From Gemmatimonadota bacterium (lineage in GTDB: Bacteria; Gemmatimonadota; Gemmatimonadetes; Longimicrobiales; Gaopeijiaceae): a DNA stretch of 42,964 nt. The stretch lies in the NCBI GenBank assembly GCA_007124095.1, contig SLFU01000082.1, forward strand, positions 1 to 42,964. Direction: 5' to 3'. The notes beneath the pieces were generated by a model, which was not told where the DNA came from, ran no database searches, and was given only the letters and a program-made list of their open reading frames with translations. Numbering within the stretch: the stretch's first letter is position 1; each line of letters begins with the position of its first letter. Shown in pieces: positions 7,737 through 14,568 of the stretch. A program made the translations under genes and the position numbers.

Positions 7737-9032
7737 CTACTCGCCTCCGGCCCCCTCGAGCCGCCGGATGTCGGCCCCGAGCTCCCGGAGTCGGAGGTGG
7801 ATTCTCTCATACCCCCTTTCGATCTGCCCGATGTTCTGGATCCGACTCGTGCCCTTCGCGGCGAGGGCGGCCAGGAGGAGAGCCATCCCCGCGCGGATAT
7901 CCGGGCTCTCGAGAGAGGCCGCGCGCAGGGGAGAGGGCCCCACCACGACAGCGCGATGCGGATCGCAGAGGATGATTCGGGCCCCCATCGCCACCAGCTT
8001 GTCGGTGAAGAACATCCTGGACTCGAACATCTTCTCGTGGACAAGAACGGTCCCGGAGCACTGGGTCGCGGTCACGAGCGCGATCGAGGTGAGGTCCGCG
8101 GGGAACGCGGGCCAGGGTCCGTCGTCAACCTTGGGGATGTGCCCGAACGCGTCGGATCGGATCTCCCGGTCCCGATCGCCGTACACCACGAGTGCTCCGT
8201 CCTCTTCTTCACAGCACACGCCCAGCCGCCGGAATCCGAGAAGGGTGGAGTCCATGTGCTTCAGCGGCGCGTCCGGGATGCGGAGCACGCTCCCCGTCAC
8301 GGCCGCCAGGCCGATGAAGGACCCCGCTTCGATGTGGTCGGGCTGGATCCGAAAGGTCGCTCCTCCAAGCCGATCCACGCCCTCGATCTCCAGGATGTGA
8401 GTACCGATTCCGGAGATCCGAGCGCCCATGGCCGTCAGGAGGTGGCAGAGGTCCTGGACGTGCGGCTCGGCCGCCGCATTCCTGAGGAGCGTCACACCCT
8501 TGGCCCGAACCGCGGCCATGATCGCGTTCTCGGTGCCGGTCACGGAGGGCTCGTCGAGGAACACGTCGTTTCCCCGGAGCTCGTCGGCGCGGATCTCGAC
8601 CTCCGGGACATCGAGCTCGACCACGGCGCCCAGCCCCCGAAAGGCCAAGAAGTGGCTGTCGAGTCGCCGGCGGCCGATCACATCGCCTCCCGGGAGAGGG
8701 AAGGTCACGCGTCCCAGCCGGGCCAGGAGGGGCCCTGCGACGAGGATCGACGCGCGGATCCGCTCCGAGAGCTCGGGATCCGGCCGGCTCCCCGTGAGCT
8801 CTGCAGCCACGACCCGGACCGAGTTCTCCCCGATCCACTCCACCTCCGCTCCCAGGGATCCCAGGATTCCCAAGAGCGTGTTCACGTCCCGGATTCTGGG
8901 AACGTTTTCGAGGACCACCGGCTCCTCGGCCAGAAGGGTTGCCGCCAGACACGGTAGAGCGGCATTCTTGTTCCCGGTCGGACGGATCGAACCGGAGAGG
9001 ACCTTGCCTCCTTCTACTTCGAAAGCCGGCAT
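7737..9032 (-). CDS. murA: UDP-N-acetylglucosamine 1-carboxyvinyltransferase MurA, Asp-type active site
   Basis: MurA transfers enolpyruvate from PEP to UDP-GlcNAc, the first committed step of peptidoglycan synthesis in the cytoplasm. The 431-residue protein has TGNKNAALP (Lys22, Asn23 by the usual numbering), RIRASILVAGPLLAR (Arg91) and the later DGPWPAFPADLTS segment with the conserved Asp. The loop that normally reads LPGGC reads LPGGDVIG, placing Asp at residue 117 instead of the catalytic Cys. Asp-type MurA, as in Mycobacterium tuberculosis (Asp117), is known to be active but not alkylated by fosfomycin. The ATG at 9032 is preceded by AGGTG 5 nt upstream and gives a normal N-terminus; the open frame 30 residues further up is not needed. 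Confidence 0.97.
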   Translation of the reverse strand: MPAFEVEGGKVLSGSIRPTGNKNAALPCLAATLLAEEPVVLENVPRIRDVNTLLGILGSLGAEVEWIGENSVRVVAAELTGSRPDPELSERIRASILVAGPLLARLGRVTFPLPGGDVIGRRRLDSHFLAFRGLGAVVELDVPEVEIRADELRGNDVFLDEPSVTGTENAIMAAVRAKGVTLLRNAAAEPHVQDLCHLLTAMGARISGIGTHILEIEGVDRLGGATFRIQPDHIEAGSFIGLAAVTGSVLRIPDAPLKHMDSTLLGFRRLGVCCEEEDGALVVYGDRDREIRSDAFGHIPKVDDGPWPAFPADLTSIALVTATQCSGTVLVHEKMFESRMFFTDKLVAMGARIILCDPHRAVVVGPSPLRAASLESPDIRAGMALLLAALAAKGTSRIQNIGQIERGYERIHLRLRELGADIRRLEGAGGE

Positions 9033-9236
9033 ATCGGCACCTGATTCGGGAAATCTGATCGGGGAAACCGGACCATCGAACCCCGGGCCGGTCGCTCGGG
9101 CCGGAGGAGGCGAAGCGCTCACCGCGGGACCGGCGCACGCCTGCGTTTCGAGCTCTCCCCCGTCGGAAAGCGGGAAGAATTTAGCCCAGCACCCGGCTCG
9201 CTACAACCGGAACGCCCCCCCGGGGCCGCTCCGGGG

Positions 9237-9266
9237 TGGAACGTTCCCCCCTCTCCCCGTTATTCT
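9237..9266 (+). promoter_or_regulatory. Candidate promoter for a leaderless transcript of the DUF948-like gene
   Basis: A -10-like TATTCT (9261-9266) lies exactly 6 nt before the ATG at 9273, which would place the transcript start at or next to the start codon. The matching -35 is poor (TGGAAC at 9237-9242, 18 bp spacer). No Shine-Dalgarno sequence precedes the ATG. The rest of the 240-bp gap between murA and this gene shows no other recognisable element. Confidence 0.3.
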
Positions 9267-9272
9267 GGACAC

Positions 9273-9983
9273 ATGATCGCACATTTCGCACTTCAGGCTT
9301 CCGCGCCCGCGGACACGATGGTGACCATTCCGGCCCGGGACGTGGTGGACGTGATCTTCGCCGTGGCCGCCGGATCCATCGCGGCGCTCTGCATCGCGCT
9401 CCTCGTCGCCCTCGTGTTCACCATGCTGCAGATCAAGCAGGCGATACACTTGCTCGACGAGGCTCGGAAGGAGGTCGCCGCGGACCCCGCCATTCGGAGC
9501 CTTCGGAAGATCGCCGAGAATGCCGGGTTGATCTCGGATTCGGTCAAGGACGAGGCGCTCAAGCTGACCGGATCCGTGTCTAAGGTCTCCGACCAGCTCA
9601 CCCGTGCCTCCCTCCGTATGGAGGAGCGGGTCGAAGAGTTCAACGCCCTCATGGAGGTCGTGCAGCAGGAGGCCGAAGGGGCCTTCGTGGATGGTGCGGC
9701 AACGGCGCGCGGAGTCCGCACCGGACTCGGAAATTTTCGAGGCGGCCGGCGAAGGAGTTCGAGGATCGACGAGGATCGGCCGCACGGTGCGTTCGAGTCC
9801 CATGACGAGCCGGCGCCCGTGGAAGGCTCGGAGGCCGAAGGAGCGGCGAGGTCCCCGGATGCTCCCCAGGATGCTCCCCAAGGTACTCCCCAGGGTGCTC
9901 CCGAGAGCGCCATTAGCCCCGACGATCGAGTGCGACCCGAGCGGAAGCCCGACATCGAGCCCAAAGGGGATCCATACCCGTGA
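9273..9983 (+). CDS. DUF948-like membrane-anchored protein with repeat-rich tail
   Basis: A 236-residue protein of unknown function. Residues about 24-50 form a single hydrophobic segment (VDVIFAVAAGSIAALCIALL), followed by a long helical region (about 55-135) with heptad-like spacing, as in DUF948 proteins; these are thought to be membrane-anchored coiled-coil proteins. From about residue 145 the chain turns Arg/Asp/Glu-rich and then into a four-unit Asp/Gly-Ala/Thr-Pro-Gln repeat (about 196-211), likely disordered. The following YtxH-like gene starts at its stop codon (GTGA overlap), so both probably act together at the membrane. The ATG at 9273 has no ribosome-binding site and a second Met occurs 15 residues later; the start is therefore uncertain. 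Confidence 0.75.
   Translation: MIAHFALQASAPADTMVTIPARDVVDVIFAVAAGSIAALCIALLVALVFTMLQIKQAIHLLDEARKEVAADPAIRSLRKIAENAGLISDSVKDEALKLTGSVSKVSDQLTRASLRMEERVEEFNALMEVVQQEAEGAFVDGAATARGVRTGLGNFRGGRRRSSRIDEDRPHGAFESHDEPAPVEGSEAEGAARSPDAPQDAPQGTPQGAPESAISPDDRVRPERKPDIEPKGDPYP
9858..9905 (+). repeat. Four in-frame 12-bp tandem repeats
   Basis: Units start at 9858, 9870, 9882 and 9894, each close to GATGCTCCCCAG, with GGT or ACT substitutions in later units. They encode a four-residue repeat (D/G-A/T-P-Q/E) in the tail of the DUF948-like protein. The 12-bp length keeps the frame whatever the copy number. Confidence 0.9.
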
Positions 9984-10195
9984 CGACGTCTCCAGCCTTC
10001 GCCCGTGACACCGTGGAGTTTTCCGCCGGGATCCTTCTTGGAGCCCTGGTCGGAGCGGCCCTCTCCCGGACCCTGGCCCACCCCGCTCCGGGGAGCGAGC
10101 CCGGCGAGCAAGAGGAGCCGCCCTCCTCCCGGATCCTCGAATCCGTCCTCGATCGGTTGAAGAGGTTCCGAGCTGGACCCTCGGGACAAAGCTGA
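9980..10195 (+). CDS. Small YtxH-like membrane protein
   Basis: A 71-residue protein. Residues about 15-33 (FSAGILLGALVGAALSRTL) form one glycine-rich membrane segment as in YtxH-domain proteins, followed by a charged Pro/Glu-rich tail with a short amphipathic helix (ESVLDRLKRF). The GTG start overlaps the stop of the DUF948-like gene (GTGA), which strongly suggests a coupled pair. DUF948 and YtxH proteins are found side by side in other bacteria (for example the ytxG/ytxH genes of Bacillus). Function is unknown; a general-stress or cell-envelope role is only a guess from relatives. Confidence 0.7.
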   Translation: MTTSPAFARDTVEFSAGILLGALVGAALSRTLAHPAPGSEPGEQEEPPSSRILESVLDRLKRFRAGPSGQS

Positions 10196-10234
10196 CGCGA
10201 CCGGGCATCCCGGCGCAACGAAAGGACGACGACG

Positions 10235-11179
10235 GTGCGCCCCCTCCTCTCCTGCCTCCTCTGGGCCCTGGCCTGGATCTTCGTCGCTCCCCATGAGGCG
10301 CTCGCCTGGGGGCCGGGCACCCATATCGCGATCGGCGAGGCGGTTCTCGCCTCCCTCAACCTCCTCCCGCCCGCGGTCCGGAGCCTCCTCGAGCGCCACA
10401 GCCTCCCCTTTCTCTACGGGTCCGTGGCGGCCGACATCTCCTTCGCCAAGAAATACGCCCCTGTGGGACGCCACTCCCACCACTGGCATGTGGGAAAGGA
10501 GATCCTGGAGAATGCCGAGTCCGACGCGCTGCGGGCGGTGGGCCTGGGGTACCTCTCCCACCTGGCCGCCGACACGATTGCCCACAACTACTACGTGCCC
10601 CGCCGGCTCCTCCTGACGAGCACCACGCAGGCCGTGGGCCACACCTACTGGGAGCACCGGATGGACGTGCATCTCGGGAAGCGCTTCGGCGCACGAGCCC
10701 GAGAGATCGTCCTCCTCCACGACCACTCCGAGGCCGATGAGCTCTTCGACCGGGTGCTCTCCCGGACGCTCTTCTCCTTCCGGACCAATCGGCGGATCTT
10801 CCGGGGGATGATCGCGGTGCAGGACGACGACCGCTGGAGTCAGGTCTTCGAGGAGATCCTCCGGCGCTCGCGGTTCGATCTCCCGACCGAGTTGAGGGAC
10901 CAGTACGTGCGACTCTCCTTCGACTACGTGATGGAGCACCTCGCGGATCCCGACGCGGCCAGGGCTTCGCAGCTCGACCCGATCGGTGAAGAGAACCTCC
11001 GGCTCGCGAAGTCCGTCCGTCAGCGGACGCTGACGCGGGGGCCGGGCATACCTCCCCGGGACCTCGGGGCGGTGGCCGACGAGTACTTTCCCCTCCCGGG
11101 CCGGCCCCTCCTCTACGTTCCGCGCGTCCGCGACCTGAGCGTCCCGGGGCTCACGACGACCGCCGAGGATCCGGACTGA
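10235..11179 (+). CDS. Secreted zinc-dependent phospholipase C family protein
   Basis: A 314-residue exported protein of the zinc-dependent phospholipase C type. Residues 1-24 form a signal peptide ending ...HEALA, so cleavage would leave Trp25 as the N-terminus, matching the Bacillus cereus enzyme in which the N-terminal Trp binds zinc. Further candidate zinc ligands are seen in order: His30, Asp67 (in GSVAADI), His80/His83 (GRHSHHWH), His109-x3-Asp113-x3-His117 (SHLAADTIAH), and His136-x3-Glu140 (GHTYWEH), close to the spacing known for the family. Substrate is unknown; phospholipids or other phosphodiesters are possible. The GTG at 10235 follows AAGGA by 8-9 nt. The last 29 bp overlap the 3' end of gatB on the other strand. 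Confidence 0.82.
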   Translation: MRPLLSCLLWALAWIFVAPHEALAWGPGTHIAIGEAVLASLNLLPPAVRSLLERHSLPFLYGSVAADISFAKKYAPVGRHSHHWHVGKEILENAESDALRAVGLGYLSHLAADTIAHNYYVPRRLLLTSTTQAVGHTYWEHRMDVHLGKRFGARAREIVLLHDHSEADELFDRVLSRTLFSFRTNRRIFRGMIAVQDDDRWSQVFEEILRRSRFDLPTELRDQYVRLSFDYVMEHLADPDAARASQLDPIGEENLRLAKSVRQRTLTRGPGIPPRDLGAVADEYFPLPGRPLLYVPRVRDLSVPGLTTTAEDPD

Positions 11180-12659
11180 CTTCGAGCTTGAGAGCGAGGA
11201 GCCGAGCCACCTCTCCGGGATCCGCCTTGCCTTTCGACCGCTTCATCACCTCTCCCATGAAGAAGCCGCGGAGCCGCTTCTCCCCTTCACCGAAGCGGGC
11301 GACCTCCTCCGGATGGCTCTCCAGCACCTCGTCGACCCATCCCTCGAGCTGCTCCGGATCGCGCACCTGAGTCAATCCCTCCCGCTGCACGATCTCACGG
11401 GCGGAGTCTCCGGTCTCGGCCATAGTGCGAAGGACGTTCTTCCCCACGTTCTGGCTGACGGCGCCCTCCTCCACCAGCTCGATCAGCTCGACGAGCACCT
11501 CCGGTCGAACCGGGAGCTCCTCGGCGCCCAGATTTCCCTCCTTCATCATGGCGAGAATCGGGCCCATGACCCAGTTCGACGCCCGCTTGGCGTTGCCCGT
11601 GGCCTTGGCAACCGCTTCGAAGTAGTCCGCCAGGGCGCGCGAGGCTGTGAGAACCTCCGCATCGTACTCAGGAAGGTCGAGCTCGACCCGAAACCGCCTC
11701 GATCGGTCCGCGGGGAGCTCGGGGAGCTCCAGCCGCAGCGCCTCGATGCGGTCGCTGGAAATCACGAGTGGGGGCAGGTCGGGTTCGGGGAAGTACCGAT
11801 AGTCGTGGCTCTCCTCCTTCGTCCGCATGGGCCGGACCTCCCCCTTCACCTCGTCCCAGAGAAGGGTCATGTGCTCCACTTCCCCGCCCTGCGCGACGAC
11901 CTCCTTCTGCCTGCGGATCTCCGCGGTGAGAGCCTTCTCCACGCCGGAGAAGGAGTTCATGTTCTTCACCTCGGTCTTCGTACCGAGGGTGGTGACTCCC
12001 CGAGGTCGGATCGACACGTTCGCGTCCACCCGCAGCGATCCCTCCTCCATGTTGCAATCCGAGACGTCCAGGTACTCGATCACTCGCTTGACCTGCTGGA
12101 GATAGCCGCGGGCCTCCTCCGGACTCCGAAGGTCCGGCTCGGAGACGAGCTCGATGAGGGGGGTACCCGCCCGGTTCAGATCCACTGCGGTGGCTCGTGG
12201 GAAGCGGTCGTGGAGGGACTTGCCCGCGTCCTCCTCCATGTGGATCCGGCGGATCCGCACCTCGTGCTCCCCTTCTTCGGACTGCACCGTGAACCGGCCG
12301 TCCGTGGCCAGGGGCCGCTCGAACTGCGAGATCTGGTATCCCTTCGGAAGGTCGGGATAGAAGTAGTTCTTCCGTGCAAACACGCTCGTCTCGTGGACCG
12401 TGCACCCGAAGGCGAGGGCCGCCCGAACGGCCAGCTCCACCGCCTCCCCGTTGACGGTGGGAAGGGCTCCGGGAAGCCCCAGACACACGGGACACACATT
12501 CGAGTTGGGCGCGTCCCCGAATCGGGTCGAGTCCGGGCAGAAGAGCTTGCGCTCCGTCTGGAGCTGGACGTGGATCTCCAGCCCGATGACCGCCTCCATC
12601 CCTCCCGCATCGGACGAAGCCGAGGCAGGGGCGCGTTCCCGTCGGGAGGCGTCGCTCAT
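11151..12659 (-). CDS. gatB: Aspartyl/glutamyl-tRNA amidotransferase subunit B
   Basis: GatB binds the misacylated Glu-tRNA(Gln) or Asp-tRNA(Asn) and phosphorylates it so that it can be amidated with ammonia from GatA. The 502-residue protein begins with about 20 extra residues, then MEAVIGLEIHVQL, NVCPVCLGLPGALP and YQISQFERPLA, all diagnostic of GatB, and ends with the helical and YqeY-like tail domain (about 355-490). The ATG at 12659 overlaps the gatA stop (ATGA). In other bacteria GatCAB replaces missing GlnRS and/or AsnRS; I cannot see from this window which is missing here. The 3' end overlaps the convergent phospholipase gene by 29 bp. Confidence 0.97.
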   Translation of the reverse strand: MSDASRRERAPASASSDAGGMEAVIGLEIHVQLQTERKLFCPDSTRFGDAPNSNVCPVCLGLPGALPTVNGEAVELAVRAALAFGCTVHETSVFARKNYFYPDLPKGYQISQFERPLATDGRFTVQSEEGEHEVRIRRIHMEEDAGKSLHDRFPRATAVDLNRAGTPLIELVSEPDLRSPEEARGYLQQVKRVIEYLDVSDCNMEEGSLRVDANVSIRPRGVTTLGTKTEVKNMNSFSGVEKALTAEIRRQKEVVAQGGEVEHMTLLWDEVKGEVRPMRTKEESHDYRYFPEPDLPPLVISSDRIEALRLELPELPADRSRRFRVELDLPEYDAEVLTASRALADYFEAVAKATGNAKRASNWVMGPILAMMKEGNLGAEELPVRPEVLVELIELVEEGAVSQNVGKNVLRTMAETGDSAREIVQREGLTQVRDPEQLEGWVDEVLESHPEEVARFGEGEKRLRGFFMGEVMKRSKGKADPGEVARLLALKLEVSPDPRRSS

Positions 12660-14131
12660 CGTCCCCCTCCATTTCGGCCTGCTTCGTTGCCACGCGGCGG
12701 AGTGCCTTCGAGCAGCGCTTCGAGGGTGTGCGCCGCCCCCAACATCCGAGCCTCCTCCCACATGGGAGCCAGGAACTGACCTCCCACCGGAAGTCCCTCC
12801 ACCGCCCCCACAGGGAGGGAGATCCCAGGGATGCCGGCCAGGTTGGCCGTGACCGTGTAGATGTCGGAAAGGTACATCGAGACGGGATCGCGCGTCCGCT
12901 CCCCGAGCCGGAAGGCGGGGGTGGGCGAGGTGGGTGTGAAGACGACGTCCACCCCGGCCTCCCACACTCGTTCGAAATCGCCCGCGATGAGCGATCGGAC
13001 CTTCTGGGCCCGCCCGTAGTAGGCGTCGTAGTAACCGGCCGAGAGGGCGAAGGTGCCAAGCATGATTCGTCGCACGACCTCCTCCCCGAACCCCCGGGTC
13101 CTCGACTCCTCGTAGACTCCCTCGATCGACTCCGCCTCCGGAGCGCGAACACCGTACCGGACTCCGTCGTAGCGTGCCAGGTTCGAGGAGGCCTCGGCGG
13201 GCGCGAGGATGTAGTAGGTCGGCACCGCGTAGCGGGTGTGCGGAAGGGAGATCTCCCGGATCCGCGCTCCCGCCTCTCGGAGCCTCTCGAGCGCCTCCCT
13301 GCAGACCCGGTCCACCTCGGAATCGAGCTCGTCGGTGAAGTACTCCTCGGGCACCCCGACGGTGAGTCCCTCGACTCCGCTGTCCAGGGCGCCGAGCCAA
13401 TCCGGAACGGCGCGCTCGGAAGAGGTCGAGTCCCTGGGGTCGTGGCCCGCCACGGCCTGGAGGAGGCGGGTCGCGTCCTCGACCGTGGCCCCGAAGGTCC
13501 CGACCTGGTCGAGCGACGAAGCGAAGGCCACCAGCCCGTAGCGACTGACCCGCCCGTACGTCGGCTTGATGCCGACCACCCCGCAAAAGGAGGCCGGCTG
13601 GCGGACCGATCCCCCCGTGTCGGAGCCGAAGGCGCAGGGCACGATCCCCGCGGCCACGGCGGCCGCCGAGCCCCCCGAGCTTCCCCCCGGAACCCGGGCC
13701 GAATCACGGGGATTGCGCGTCGGGCGGTACCCCGAATTCTCGGTGGAGGACCCCATCGCGAACTCGTCCATGTTCGTCTTTCCGACGACCCGACCCCCAG
13801 CCTCCCGAAGCCGTCGCACCACCGTGGCCTCGAAGGGAGAGAGATACCCTTCCAGGATCCGGGAGGCGCAGGTCGTCGGCAGCTCCCGTGTGCAGAGGTT
13901 GTCCTTGACCGCAACGGGTACTCCTGCGAGCAGCCCGTCGACCTGCCCGCCTCCACTCCCCTTCCTCGAGAGGGAGAGGAAAATCCCGAGCGCGTCCGTC
14001 CCCGAGTCCGCTTCGCGCGCGCGAGCGAGCGCCTCCTCGAGGAAGTGGTCGGGCTCGACCTCACCGACCGACACGCGGCGGGCCATCTCCCTCGATCCCG
14101 AGTGTCTGTCGAATCCGGCCGTTCTAGTCAT
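12656..14131 (-). CDS. gatA: Aspartyl/glutamyl-tRNA amidotransferase subunit A
   Basis: GatA is the glutaminase of the GatCAB complex. The 491-residue amidase-signature protein shows the Ser-cisSer-Lys triad in context: Lys76 (VPVAVKDNLCT), Ser151 (PGGSSGGSAAAVAAG) and nucleophile Ser175 (SDTGGSVRQPASFCG). Its length is typical (about 485). The ATG at 14131 overlaps the gatC stop and is preceded by GGAGG about 8 nt upstream; the frame continues upstream through gatC but nothing there looks like GatA. The order gatC-gatA-gatB with overlapping ends indicates equimolar, coupled synthesis. Confidence 0.97.
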   Translation of the reverse strand: MTRTAGFDRHSGSREMARRVSVGEVEPDHFLEEALARAREADSGTDALGIFLSLSRKGSGGGQVDGLLAGVPVAVKDNLCTRELPTTCASRILEGYLSPFEATVVRRLREAGGRVVGKTNMDEFAMGSSTENSGYRPTRNPRDSARVPGGSSGGSAAAVAAGIVPCAFGSDTGGSVRQPASFCGVVGIKPTYGRVSRYGLVAFASSLDQVGTFGATVEDATRLLQAVAGHDPRDSTSSERAVPDWLGALDSGVEGLTVGVPEEYFTDELDSEVDRVCREALERLREAGARIREISLPHTRYAVPTYYILAPAEASSNLARYDGVRYGVRAPEAESIEGVYEESRTRGFGEEVVRRIMLGTFALSAGYYDAYYGRAQKVRSLIAGDFERVWEAGVDVVFTPTSPTPAFRLGERTRDPVSMYLSDIYTVTANLAGIPGISLPVGAVEGLPVGGQFLAPMWEEARMLGAAHTLEALLEGTPPRGNEAGRNGGGR

Positions 14132-14555
14132 TGTCCGCCCCTCCATCGCCACCGGGCTCGGAGCCGGGCCGCGCCGGACCCGATCCGAGCTGGTCCGGAC
14201 CCGATCCGTGCTGGTCCGAACCCGATCCGAGCTGGTCCCGGCTTCTCGCGGAGTTGGGCTGGTCCAGGGCGGGAAGGCGCGGTACGAGAAAGAACCCGTC
14301 CCGCCACTCCGGAGCGATCCCTTCGCCGCCCCCCTCCCCGAGGGCGTCGGGTCCGAGCTCCGGGTCACGAAAGGTGACCGGATCCGAGGAGATCCGCTCG
14401 GTCTCATCCACCTCGCTCACATCGAGCGACTCGAGCCGTTGGATGTGCTCGAGGATCCCGTTCAACTCCCTCGTCAGCCGCTCGACGGAGGCCTCGTCCG
14501 GCCGCAGACGCGCCAACTCCGCGATCCGCCTCACCTCCTCCTTGGAAACCGACAC
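14124..14555 (-). CDS. gatC: Aspartyl/glutamyl-tRNA amidotransferase subunit C with repeat tail
   Basis: GatC wraps around the GatA-GatB interface and stabilises the complex. The first roughly 95 residues are a normal GatC: MSVSKEEVRRIAELARL, helical region, and the PEWRDGFFLVPRL end motif. About 45 residues then follow that are not part of known GatC: a 7-residue unit (DQLGSGS and variants) three times, then a Gly/Pro/Asp-rich end. The tail would project from the complex and is probably disordered. The GTG at 14555 is preferred to the one at 14561 because AAGGAG (14563-14568) is 7 nt upstream and the product starts like relatives. Confidence 0.92.
   Translation of the reverse strand: MSVSKEEVRRIAELARLRPDEASVERLTRELNGILEHIQRLESLDVSEVDETERISSDPVTFRDPELGPDALGEGGGEGIAPEWRDGFFLVPRLPALDQPNSARSRDQLGSGSDQHGSGPDQLGSGPARPGSEPGGDGGADND
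14175..14237 (-). repeat. Three 21-bp tandem repeats in the gatC 3' end
   Basis: Three near-identical 21-bp units (14175-14195, 14196-14216, 14217-14237 on the plus strand; one to three mismatches) encode the heptapeptide DQLGSGS/P on the minus strand. The unit length is a multiple of three, so copy-number change would not break gatC. Confidence 0.92.
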
Positions 14556-14568
14556 CCGCACACTCCTT

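Noticed and set aside
9237-9266. ECF sigma-type promoter before the DUF948-like gene
   Set aside because: A GGAAC element is present, but the spacing to TCTGG does not fit the usual 15-17 bp and no ECF sigma factor gene is near.
12660-13586. Longer GatB fused to an upstream frame inside gatA
   Set aside because: It runs in an alternative frame of gatA and lacks motifs; the ATGA overlap at 12659 is the natural start.
14132-14407. Longer GatA starting within gatC
   Set aside because: The extra residues are the antisense-frame reading of the gatC repeat region and have no similarity to GatA; a good ribosome-binding site precedes the ATG at 14131.
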